A stretch of 64,000 nt of DNA, taken from assembly GCA_037951105.1 (NCBI GenBank), contig JBAMJV010000832.1:62001-126000 (forward strand). The letters are read 5' to 3'. Of this stretch, positions 54,564-64,000 are shown one piece after another; position 1 is the stretch's first letter; each line of letters opens with the position of its first letter. The notes beneath the pieces were generated by a model. The model ran no database searches and had not been told where the DNA came from. It worked only from the letters and a program-made list of their open reading frames with translations. This DNA is from Echinarachnius parma. Taxonomy: Eukaryota > Echinodermata > Echinoidea > Clypeasteroida > Echinarachniidae. The position numbers were made by a program, and so were the translations under genes.

Positions 54564-57500
54564 CTGATAAAGAGAGAATTAAAATAAACTGATTGATTTG
54601 CAAGGATCACGAGTGTTTTTCGACAAAAAGGATATCAAATGACATTAAAGGGGACCACCAGGCAAACAACAAGTAGCTATATTGTGTTGGTACCGTTGTG
54701 TAATATTAAATAGATGCTCAACACTTTACAAAGGGTTGTGTAATTCTTAAACCATCATTATCTGATGGTTCCGTATGCGCGAAACGTCTGAGAGTGCGCC
54801 AATTCTATTCACGCGTACGTTTGGAGAAAGGTAGTCTTTATATATGCAGACCCATGAACGTATGCTTTTGAATGATAATGTGTTTTCCAATTATATATAT
54901 ATATATATATATTTTTCTAAACTTGTTGGTGGAATGGACTACTAAATTAGTAGTCCATTCCACCATCAATGAAAGGTAACATCTTTACAAGATGTTACCT
55001 TTCATTTTTAAGAATATTATTGTTGGGTGGTGGTACCCTTTAATTGTGTTCGGCCCTCTGTTATCGTGAACACGTATGTAAGATAAATGTTCCGTGTGTA
55101 TTCCTGTCGGTGTTAGTGTTTCGTTAATTGTCTGGTTGTGTAAACGAGGTGGTGAATAATTAAATGCGTGTAATTAATGCAAGATCCTGGTAAAATATTC
55201 ATTCCCATAGTTAAATTTCCAGGAAACATGCATGATCTTATCAAAGAACACTATATCTACTCGAGAAAGGCATTTGAGTGACCATTTTAAGTAATTACGA
55301 TCATTATCATCATCGTCATTGTTACCACAACTATCAACATCGACATCACCAACATCATGATCATCATCACCATCATTATCATCATCGCTAAAAATTATCA
55401 TAACCACGAACATAACCACCACCGCGATCCACACATCATCTTCATCATAATGATCACATTACGATCAAAATAACCATCATCATCCCCATTTTAATCATAA
55501 ATGTCGTCGCCATTGCCACCAACATCTTCATTATCATTAATACCCTCGTAACCATTATATTAATCATCGTTTTCACCATCATCATTGTCGTCGTAGCTAT
55601 TATCTTCATAATTACCCCCAACGTTATCAAAATAATCGATATCATAATCTTAATTATCATAATCATTAATATTACTATCATAATTCATCAACAATGTTAC
55701 ATTAGTATCATCATCGTCGTCACAATCATCATCATCGCCGTCGTCATCATTATTATCATCATCATCATCATCATCACAACCCTTGTTATCATAATCATCT
55801 TTATAATCATAATATTCATCATCGCCATCGTCACAATCACTATAACCACCACGGCACCACCATCACAAGCACCACTTGTCTCGCAGTTTCTTAGCTTGAC
55901 ATCTTTTTAATAGCTTTACCCTCTCTTCATCCTCGTCGTTGCAGCATCTCCATGAGAGATACATAATCTCCTCCACGGCTCGGTGAACCATCATGGCCTC
56001 CGAGCTTTGGGGTTCGGGTTGCCTTGCCAACAGAGGGGTAAACCTGTTGCCTCCCCTGTAACCGCGGCCACTCGTACCTGTGTCAGGATGCAGGGTGAGG
56101 AAGGAAGATAACAGAACATTATTGAACAACGGTAAGACATGGCAATGGGGGTATAATTGGCTGATCGATCGTTCTAAATATATGTGCAGGTTATTTCTTG
56201 ATTTTATTACGTCATTATTTTGAGAACAAAATTATGATGCATTCATTAATGTATATGTATATGTATATGTTTTATTAGAATTGAAATCAACATTAAAATG
56301 ATATCTCCGTTCACTCGGACTCGCTTCTCATTACCCGGTGTTTCATCATCGGAGTCATCGTCTATATCGGACTCTATTTCTCTCCGCATTCGCGCTGTGT
56401 ACGAGTTGCCCTTATTTTCCATGACAATCTTCTGGTAGTCCACCGAACCCCGAGCCATAGCTTCCCGACTAAGGCTGATCCCCACGTGGCGAAAGCGCTT
56501 GTTGTACTGCTCCGGCATATGAAGACCAATGTAGTCGGGTAAGATCTCTAAGAAGAACCGCCGGACCCAGCGTGGCATGCTGTGCGCCTCTGGCGACCTG
56601 AACCGGACATTCAGCACAAATACGGTGAGGACGATGGACGACGCGACGATCAACATGGTGAAGAGCAGGTATTTGACGATGAGCGGGAAGTTGTTTGCGT
56701 TGGGCGGGATCTGGGCCGTCACGAGCAGCAGGAAGACAGTCATGGAGAGTAGCACGCTGATGCAGAGCGCCATCTTCTCGCTGATGTCCGAGGGCAGATA
56801 GAACACCAGGACAGTGTTGAAGGATATCAGACCGCATGGCATCAGGATGTACGCCACGTAGTACAGCGGCTTCCTGCGCAGCAAGAAGGTGCAGGTGATA
56901 TCCTGGTAGGGCTCTGCGCAACATGGGTAGGTGACCACGTGCTTTTCGCACGGGGACTTGACTATCTGCCACTCCCCGTTATCCCAGTAGTCTCTCGCGT
57001 CCGCGTGGTCATTTAACGGGATCATGTTCATGGTCCAGCCGTCGTAGGTCCAGGAACCGAACTTCAAGCTGCAGTTCTGCTCGTCGAACGGGTAGAAGGC
57101 GACGTTGATCCTGCACGAGCTCTTGTAGACGACGGGAGGAAACCACGTGACCATCCCGTCATGGCGGATACTGGTCCACGATGCTGATTGGATGTTGAAA
57201 TCACCGTCAGCGCTACAGTATATGGAATATAGTAGGGAATGGAGAGTAGTAGTTAGCCAGCGGAAATCTAGGCAATTTGATACAAATTTAGCCAATCTGA
57301 TGATGCAATTGATTTGCTTTTAAATCACATTGATCTACATGGGTGCGGGAATATTTTACGGAGATTAAATCACGAATAAGCTGGAGTTGATGTGAATGAG
57401 TGTTGATTAAGTCTCACAAAATTCGGTTCTGATATAAACGTTACCCAATTTTTTTTTTTTTAAGGAAATATTTTTAAATAAACATATGTTCTTACTAAAT

Positions 57501-60500
57501 CAATTTCTCCTCTGTTTTAATATGCTACTTTATTTGTAGTTGTATACTCTTCGAGGCTTATTAAAAATTTGTTTAAATTAATTTCTAAACTCACCAGCCA
57601 CAGGCTGGTTTTCGAAGGGGTCCTTACAATAAAAAAATACACAACCCAATTAAACCATGTTACATTACAATAATACAACTAAATACAGTCCCTACGCTAT
57701 CTACATTGAACATTCAAGACAAAAAAAGAAAGGCAAATGGAGGAGCATCCCTTCTCCCCCCCCCCCCCACCCCCCCCCCCCCCCCCCACAAAAGCAAAAA
57801 CGGTCATATTATATTAATACAACAATTATACAAGTAATATATTTAAAAACAGTTTTTAAAGACAATTAATGAAGTCTGAGAGGATATGCAATTTACTAGA
57901 GAATTTCATAATTTCCCACCCTGATAAATAAAATGTCTCTTGCCATAATTAGTTTTAGGCCGAATTAATTATAATTGGGCTTCACCGGATAGTGTTTGAT
58001 ACTACAATTGACGCCTAATATGTTTTTGATTTTAAATATGCATAATTCCGAAGGTACAAATTGCTTTCAACTTGATCGTCTTGGGATCTTTGTGAAACAC
58101 CCCTTGGATATATACGCCTTTGCACTTACTTGTTGTAGAGTAAGATATCGGGGATCCAGATATCCTCTTTGGGCACTTTTATACTCGAGATGTTTCCGTA
58201 TAAAGTTGGGTCCCAGGTAAGTCGGTAATCCGACCATTTCTAAATAAGAACAAATAGTGTAGTACATGGTTTTATAAAAGCACACATTAATATACATTTG
58301 TATGCACACATTTCTTTTCGTCTCCACGTTGAAATATGTTTCATTTTGATTTTTAAAAACGCCAGTGATACTTTTTCTGCATTCATTTAAACATACCATC
58401 CTCAACCTTCTACACTGCAAAGTAGACGTGTACAGTTGTGTGCCCCATAGATGTGTAAAGTTGTGTACTATATAAACCACACAACTACACAACTTTATAC
58501 AACTAATTTACAGAGTACACCCTTTTCACATCATCATTAAATTCTTCTCTTATTTAATCCTCATGTACTTATTTCTTCTGTAACAAATAGTATTATAAGC
58601 ATTTCTTCCTTTTATCCTTCCTTTTTTCTTATCATAAAATCGCAATTATCCTTCTATACCACTCCCCCCCCCCCCCCCCCTTTCCATTTCATTAATCGTC
58701 CTCAGTCTACTATCCCTTGCCTTAGCATCGACAGTTGACCATGTCATGCCTGTGAAGCTATCATGGTGCTTTCATGGCGTGCACTGGCCTTGTTGGGTCG
58801 TGGTCCGATCCGTTCCTTGATTGATATCCGGATAATATTACAAGTTAAATCTGCGTTGCCGTTTGATTGCTGCTGAGATAAGCGTTCCTACTGTACTTTA
58901 CAGTTAGCAATTGCAGGCAAGTACTATCAGTGAAATGGTATTTACTTTTGATTGACACAAACTAAATACGTTTAAAGACGATTGGCGGTCATAGTCACAG
59001 AAACATGCACTTGTTTAAGCTATCATAATGATGATATCATGGCGTGCACTGGCCTTGTTGAGCCGTTTCTTGATTATCTGCCTTTAAATTATGTTTTGAT
59101 AGTAACATTAATTACCAAATAATATGTCAATTGTTAATATCTGTCGATTACTCAAATTATTTTAGAAACGCTGTCTGATTAATACTATTTTATTTATTTT
59201 ATTTTATCATATCTCGATTCAGTTACGATTAACTGTACGCGCTCGGGCCCTGCAAAACTGTTTTATTTGAATTTGAAAGTGCATCGATTCTACTCACGTC
59301 CTCAGTAATAATGCCCCCAAATAAAATTTGGTTATTATCATTCCAATGACATGATACGTGTAGCGTCCGTTTCTAAATAACGACGCTGTACATATCATAG
59401 GGCTAGTAAATCAAGCCAGATAATCTGTGTTGATCGATAGGTCCATGTTCTTATTAAGGATATGCGATCATTTTCCAAATGGTGTTGAAAGATGAAAGAG
59501 TGATGCCAAATCAAATGCGCACGTGAAAGCATTGGCGGGAAATTACTGCATCTATTTCTGGCGAATAGGTTGGCACATGCACTTTTATAAAGTATCTACA
59601 GCATGAAGTCGATTGCTATGTCGTCGAAATTCTGACACACTAAGGCCAATCAATATTAATCAACAAGAAATAACTTATTTGGAATGTGTGATAATATTTT
59701 GTCGTCCCATACACTCTAAATTACAGGGATTTAAAATCTAAATCGTAGCTTGGATTAAAACAAATATAAATACACTTAGATTATTTGTAAATCTATGGAG
59801 ACTTAAAAAGTCGCGCGAAAGCAATTGTTAATCGAAGGCCAAGGTGTGATTTTCAATCCATGAAAGGATTGGAAAATAACGCCAGGTTATCGGAGATTTG
59901 ACGAATGAGAACAGAGATATTTCACACGTGACCTACTGCGGTATTCTGAAGCTCAGTTTTCTTAGTTTTATACTCATGAATATTCATAACTAGGATTACG
60001 GTTTTGGTTAGAGTAAAGGATATGATTACAATGAGACCACTATTTCCATCATCGATTTACGTAGCGTAGTGGTCACGCTGTGGACCTCCACGCTCGGTGT
60101 CACGGGTTCGAATCCTCTCTTAGTCTTCTATTTTTTCTTTTGCCATGATAATTGGTGAGTAGCGCTTTATTTAGTAGATGTATCAGGCACAGTAAACTAA
60201 AAACTGAAAATTGTGGCCTGCATCACTAATTATGAATAATTCATTAGGATGCCATGAACTCGCCTGGGGCCTAATAAGATTAACATTAAACAAATCCAAA
60301 AGGGCTTCATTTTTAATCTATCTGGATTTATATTTTTTAAATCCAACAAAAGATTTATTTTAAATCATGATCGGCTGGTCCCTAACCACAGCCGAAGAAA
60401 GATTTAAAAGTAAATATAATAGATTTAATTTTTAAAATCCTTGTAATTTAGAGTGTATAAATGGAACGTACGTCATATGATGACATGCTTGTGCATGATT

Positions 60501-60791
60501 AAATAATAAATATGTTGGTTTAGTTTGGTTCGTCGGTCGTATATACTAGTGTTTTTAAGAGCCCCTGCTATATGTACTACCCGTCCTCTATTTACTATAA
60601 CTCATTATAGCTTTAGTTCTTTCATTTGTATAACTACACGCTTAATATAATAATTACAACAGTTCTTTCCACGACTACAGCTGTCCTTTTTAGGACTACT
60701 CAAGAAAGAATACCAAAAGAAGATAATTGCACCTCGGTGGTCTTACCTGTTTGACCCAGACTTTGGACGTCAAAACTTGATTCTTTTCGTC
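54375..60791 (-). CDS. Nicotinic acetylcholine receptor-like alpha subunit, N-terminus missing
   Basis: This is a pentameric ligand-gated cation channel subunit at the plasma membrane. Exons on the minus strand, in order: 60747-60791 (45 bp), 58130-58239 (110 bp), 56335-57212, 55920-56077 and 54375-54563. All junctions are GT-AG and in phase. The 45- and 110-bp exons match the conserved gene structure of this family. Visible are the Cys-loop (CRINVAFYPFDEQNC), the vicinal Cys pair YPCCAEPY that marks alpha subunits, M1-M3, an M2 with EKMALCISVLLSMTVFLLL (the Glu typical of cation channels), an acidic cytoplasmic loop and M4. It is nearest to neuronal alpha7/alpha9-type subunits, though orthology is not settled. 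Signal peptide and first binding-domain exons are not in view. Confidence 0.95.
54649..55039. mobile_element. TTAA-flanked MITE in a receptor intron
   Basis: AGGGGACCACCA opens and TGGTGGTACCCT closes it, with TTAA immediately outside on both sides. A shared segment (GAGTGCGCCAATTCTATTC) occurs near 7520, and another copy seems to begin at about 63953 and run off the window. An inner palindrome (ACATCTTTACAAGATGT) is present. Confidence 0.75.
55300..55860. repeat. ATC/ATT-rich microsatellite block in a receptor intron
   Basis: About 560 bases are made of imperfect ATC, ATT and ACC triplets. Open frames rich in Asp or Ile/Met across it are compositional. Confidence 0.9.
55920..56077 (-). CDS. 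nAChR-like cytoplasmic-loop exon
   Basis: After TGACACAG it completes Gly and encodes TSGRGYRGGNRFTPLLARQP to SWRCCNDEDEER at donor AGG|GTAAAG. The segment has no conserved sequence but joins in phase at both ends and lies where the large M3-M4 loop is expected. Confidence 0.85.
56335..57212 (-). CDS. nAChR-like large exon: Cys-loop, binding Cys pair, M1-M3
   Basis: It starts by completing Asn and continues ADGDFNIQSASWTS. It contains PPVVYKSSCRINVAFYPFDE, YPCCAEPYQDI, three membrane segments from YYVAYILMPCGLI to VFVLNVRF, and an acidic stretch ESDIDDDSDDETP. It ends at donor G|GTAATG. The open frame extends beyond both splice sites, so the outer parts are intronic. Confidence 0.97.
58130..58239 (-). 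CDS. nAChR-like 110-bp exon
   Basis: It encodes KWSDYRLTWDPTLYGN through SSIKVPKEDIWIPDILLYNN, with donor AA|GTAAGT in phase 2. WxPDxxLYNN is the conserved loop before the ADGD motif of the next exon. Confidence 0.96.
58759..59075 (+). repeat. Short direct repeat in a receptor intron
   Basis: AGCTATCAT...TCATGGCGTGCACTGGCCTTGTTG occurs near 58760-58796 and again near 59019-59060. Confidence 0.7.
59712..60455. mobile_element. Long inverted-repeat element (CACTCTAAATTAC ends), smaller copy with SINE
   Basis: CACTCTAAATTACAGGGATT and the inverted CCTTGTAATTTAGAGTG form the ends, with TA outside. It is inverted relative to 48259-49330 and shares several internal blocks. A tRNA-like unit lies inside at about 60056-60128. 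Confidence 0.8.
60056..60128 (+). ncRNA. tRNA-like unit inside the inverted-repeat element
   Basis: Box A-like TAGCGTAGTGGTCACGC and box B-like GGGTTCGAATCC are properly spaced, with CACGCTGTGGACCTCCACGC between. The acceptor stem pairs poorly. A tRNA-derived SINE head is the best reading. It is absent from the larger copy at 48259-49330. Confidence 0.5.
60747..60791 (-). CDS. nAChR-like 45-bp exon
   Basis: After a long pyrimidine tract and CAG it encodes DEKNQVLTSKVWVKQ, then donor GTAAGA. Both the 15-codon length and the (D/N)EKNQ...WVKQ sequence are diagnostic of this family. Confidence 0.95.
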
Positions 60792-61650
60792 CTGAAAAAA
60801 AAAAGAATGGAGATAAAATAATCAAAGTAATTATCACGAACTAGATCTGACAGATGATTTAAAATGTAACGATACGGAATACTGTCTTATTCATAGTAAG
60901 TAACTATAAGGAATTCGTACAAACAATTGTCAAATGACTTTGGAAACACCACATTCATCTATAAATAGTTGGTTAAATTCGAATCACATTTACTTTATAA
61001 AGTATTTACCTATTTCATTAATGCCATAATATCAATCAAAACAGATTTGCTATGTGATATGAATTAATTTTAAAGTAATATTTACATAATTGAGGACAAA
61101 ACGGAATATACGAGCAGAGCTTGAAGAAAAATGTTTTTAAAACATTCTAGAATAAGCTCTTATTGTGTAACTCGTCCCTCCCGCCCCCATTCATAAACCA
61201 AACGATGCATAGAAAACATGAGACTGCACAAGCTATAACATGTACAACACAACGTGGAGGATAACAAGCTTCTGAGACATGTAATTTATACCAAATGAAA
61301 CGAAGACAAGGGTATAAATTGAGTGACATGAATAGGTCGAACCCATCTCGAATTGGGAGGCAATTTACAAATTGGGCACGTGGCGGGTTCCCTTTCATAT
61401 CTTCATTGATGAACAATCTTAATTCAATTTATCTTTGACGCAGGCTCATCCGAGAATTCACCGTATGACATAATTATCAGTCTTAACTCATTGTGACGTC
61501 AGAAGTCCGCCATTATTAGCGGTGACCTTGGCGGACAATTCGAAGCGATCTTTCGGAAGACTCATACTCGATTGTTGGTGGCAGTTTCGCTTGATTTGTT
61601 TGTTGTATCGGTATCGGTATATTAGTCTATCAGGTTATGTAAAGCAGCAT

Positions 61651-63111
61651 TTTTTTTGCTATAATCTTGGAAACACTTTTTAATTTGGTCTAAATACATT
61701 ACTGATGATAAAAAGTGATGTTTCCATTTTTTATTTTTGGTCCCAGGGTGCATTTTGGCGATTTTAAAGATAATGTGCTAATTTGCATTTTTTTGAAATA
61801 AGGTCAGGGGTCATTTTCTATCTAGGAATAGTACAATATTGATAAAAACTAGTATTCTATGGTATTTTGGGGCAAGGATTCCATTTCCGGTGCTCGTTTG
61901 TAAGTGCTGTATGGGAAACACTCTGAAATCCAAGATGGCTGCCCCTAATTTGCATATTTATGAATATTATTGATTTTCAGTGGCTACAGCCCCTAATAAG
62001 CAATAATTCCGGATTATTATTTGTCAGTTATGTTCTAAGTATGTATTTAAGATATCAAAGATGAGTTGCCATCGTGGCAACTTCTAGTAATGCATATTAT
62101 TTGCATAATTATGTATTTTACCTAATTTGCATATTCCCCCAAATCGAGTATATTGGGAACCCGGCAAGTAAAAAAGACAAGTAATACCACTTTTCCAAGG
62201 TTTTAGGGGGCAACAAATCCATTTATGATACTTATTTACCTGTATCACCTCGGCAACTAATATAAATCCAAGATGGCCGCCTTTGTCATTTTAAAATAAA
62301 TATTGCTATTTGCTACTTTAATGGCATTTAATTTATCAAAATATGATTTGTTTACTGAAAGCAAACAACTACATTGTGATTCAAGTATTCTAGTTGCTCA
62401 TTCCAATAATTAAAAGTCAAAACATTACAATATCAATCTAATATAACCGAAATAATATAGACGTGTATCATAACATGCGTAATTTAGGGAGCAGCCATCT
62501 TGGATTTGAGATGGATGCCATGGTGATACAGGTAAATAAGTATCAAAAATGGATCTGCTGCCCCCCAAAACCTTGGAAAATTGGTATTACTTATCTTTTT
62601 TACTTGTCGGGATCCCAATATACTCTATTTGGGGGAATATGCAAATTAGGTGAAATACATAATTATGCAAATAATATGCATTGCTAGAGGTTGCCACGAT
62701 GGCAACTCATCTTTGATATCTTAAATACATACTTAGAACATAACTGACATATAATAATCCAGAATTATTGCTTATTAGGGGCTGTAGCCACTGAAAATCA
62801 ATAATATTCATAAATATGCAAATTAGGGGAAGCCATCTTGGATTTCAGAGCGTTTCCCATACAGCACTTACAAACGAGCACCGGAAATGGAATCCTTGCC
62901 CCAAAATACCATAGTTTTTATCAATATTGCACTATTCCTAGATAAAAAATGACCCCTGACCTTATTTCACAAATATGCAAATTAGCTAATTATCTTTAAA
63001 ATCGCCAAAATGCACCCTGGGACCAAAAATAAAAAATGGAAACATCACTTTTTCTCATCAGTAATGTATGTAGACCAAATTAAAAACTGTTTCCAAGATT
63101 ATAGCAAAAAA
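61651..63111. mobile_element. 1.46-kb foldback element
   Basis: Left-arm sequence from TTTTTTTGCTATAATCTTGG onward is mirrored at the right, ending CCAAGATTATAGCAAAAAA. Arms of about 620 bases pair across a loop of about 200 bases (62290-62488), with TGCACCCTGGGACCAAAAAT, GCATATTATTTGCATAATTA and CCAAGATGGC blocks present in both. No coding capacity is seen. Confidence 0.9.
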
Positions 63112-63349
63112 TTTCACAACATTTATTTGTACTACATTAGGGGATATACTATATGCATGAATGTATCCAGTAAAATGGGGTATAATTACACGTTACAGGA
63201 GGTGCATCTGAGATGAGGTACCGTTAAGTATCGAGACTAATTCTGAAAACAAAGTATCGATGGGGCTTCAATGGCGTACAGATAGGGGTTTGGAGAATAC
63301 GAGCCCATGCCTGGTAAAATCAATTGTAGTATAATGATGTAAAAAATGA

Positions 63350-63665
63350 TGATGTTTCGATTTATATAGCGCCTAATATGATTGATAATCATCTCTAAAC
63401 ACTGTACACTAATATTACCCCGGTCATCTGACATACTGACAATTATTCCGCACATGACGTGCACTCTCTGCTCCCTTTGGAGCAGTGCATTCTGGCAGCC
63501 ATATGGCGCACTTAACGTTCCACTCATACCGCGTCCCAATTTATACACCTGGGTAGAAAGCAGCAATAGTGAATTAATTCTCTTGCTGAAGGACAAACGC
63601 GATGGGCAAACTCGGGATCTCATGATAGGAAAATGCGCGCTCTACCAATCTTGCCACACCACGTC
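63350..63665 (-). mobile_element. tRNA-derived SINE
   Basis: Read on the minus strand it begins with a tRNA-like head (GTGGCAAGATTGGTAGAGCG, later GAGATCCCGAGTTTGCCC), continues with a conserved centre (CTTCAGCAAGAGAATTAATT, CTACCCAGGTGTATAAATTG) and ends GGCGCTATATAAAT. The centre is shared with 46395-46690. Confidence 0.65.
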
Positions 63666-64000
63666 CATACAAGTCATGGTTCAGCATTTTCATGGAGAGG
63701 CCCAAAACGCCCCAACACGTTTCTGGATACCTCATAGCCCACAAAGTCTCTGACTCTCTAACAGTCCCCGTTACTTCTGTCCTCCAAAACCCCGCTCCGC
63801 ACTCACCTAAGAACAACAAGATTGTTCGGCCTATAAAGGGCAATGTCGAAGAGTATTATTCAATCTTATCTGGATCACTTTCGAAAATCGTTAATCTGGG
63901 CTAGACAATTGCAATTGCAGGGAAAGAAAGAACTGTAAAAACTATGTACTTAAAGGGGACCAGCACGAACAGAACAACGCATGCGTATATGCTTTGATAC

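Larger units (their letters stand above)
60792..64000. other. Upstream side of the receptor gene; no exon found
   Basis: I looked for the preceding receptor exon on the minus strand (ending in a QIIDV-like motif) and found none, so it either lies beyond the window or is too diverged to see. The interval holds the foldback element and SINE listed separately. 60830-61640 has nothing I can identify. Confidence 0.55.

Noticed and set aside
55174-55681. Asp- and Met/Ile-rich open frames
   Set aside because: They are readings of an imperfect ATC/ATT repeat in a receptor intron.
56469-56972. 167-codon open frame overlapping the receptor exon on the same strand
   Set aside because: It is a shadow frame of the receptor coding exon, which matches the Cys-loop family over its full length.
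60056-60128. A functional tRNA gene
   Set aside because: Box A and box B are present but the acceptor stem does not pair well and it lies within a transposable element.

Overview
This window is animal nuclear DNA, most likely from a marine invertebrate. Genes are split by GT-AG introns, the intergenic DNA is AT-rich, and it is crowded with SINEs, LINE and Penelope-like remnants, MITEs, foldback elements, microsatellites and long poly-G/poly-C tracts. I cannot fix the phylum. No bacterial, CRISPR or viral locus was seen.

Three protein-coding genes are supported by exon-by-exon splice-phase agreement. (1) A lipoxygenase on the + strand, about 3467-24001, has at least 12 exons. It carries the His/His, His/Asn and C-terminal Ile iron ligands and ends exactly at ...NAISI-stop. 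Its best-supported start gives a protein without the N-terminal PLAT domain. (2) A membrane-anchored Smr-domain protein on the + strand, 37485-43530, has four coding exons and 250 residues. (3) A nicotinic acetylcholine receptor-like alpha subunit lies on the - strand, from 60791 down to 54375. Five exons are resolved, including the classic 45-bp and 110-bp exons; the N-terminal exons lie beyond the right edge or were not recognised.

Region by region: 1-3466 is upstream of the lipoxygenase and holds two inverted-repeat elements and three tandem copies of a perfect or near-perfect RFX X-box motif. 3467-24001 is the lipoxygenase. Its 9.6-kb intron is almost entirely a seven-copy head-to-tail array of about 1.2-kb units with Helitron-like ends, and another intron holds two decayed copies of the catalytic His/Asn exon. 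24002-37436 is intergenic: a LINE endonuclease relic just upstream (in the last lipoxygenase intron), a TAA-flanked MITE, a palindromic minisatellite, a mariner-like foldback element, a hAT-like element with an 8-bp target duplication, and a decayed Penelope-like reverse transcriptase. 37437-43530 is the Smr gene, with a tandemly duplicated exon and a second hAT-like copy between the duplicates. 43531-54374 is intergenic repeats. 54375-60791 is the receptor. 60792-64000 holds a 1.46-kb foldback element and a tRNA-derived SINE.

The genes have no evident joint pathway. The most notable signals are the Helitron-like tandem array, the relic catalytic exons in the lipoxygenase, the membrane-tethered Smr protein with its repeated exon, and a perfect 93-bp palindrome present in one of two otherwise matching hAT-like copies.
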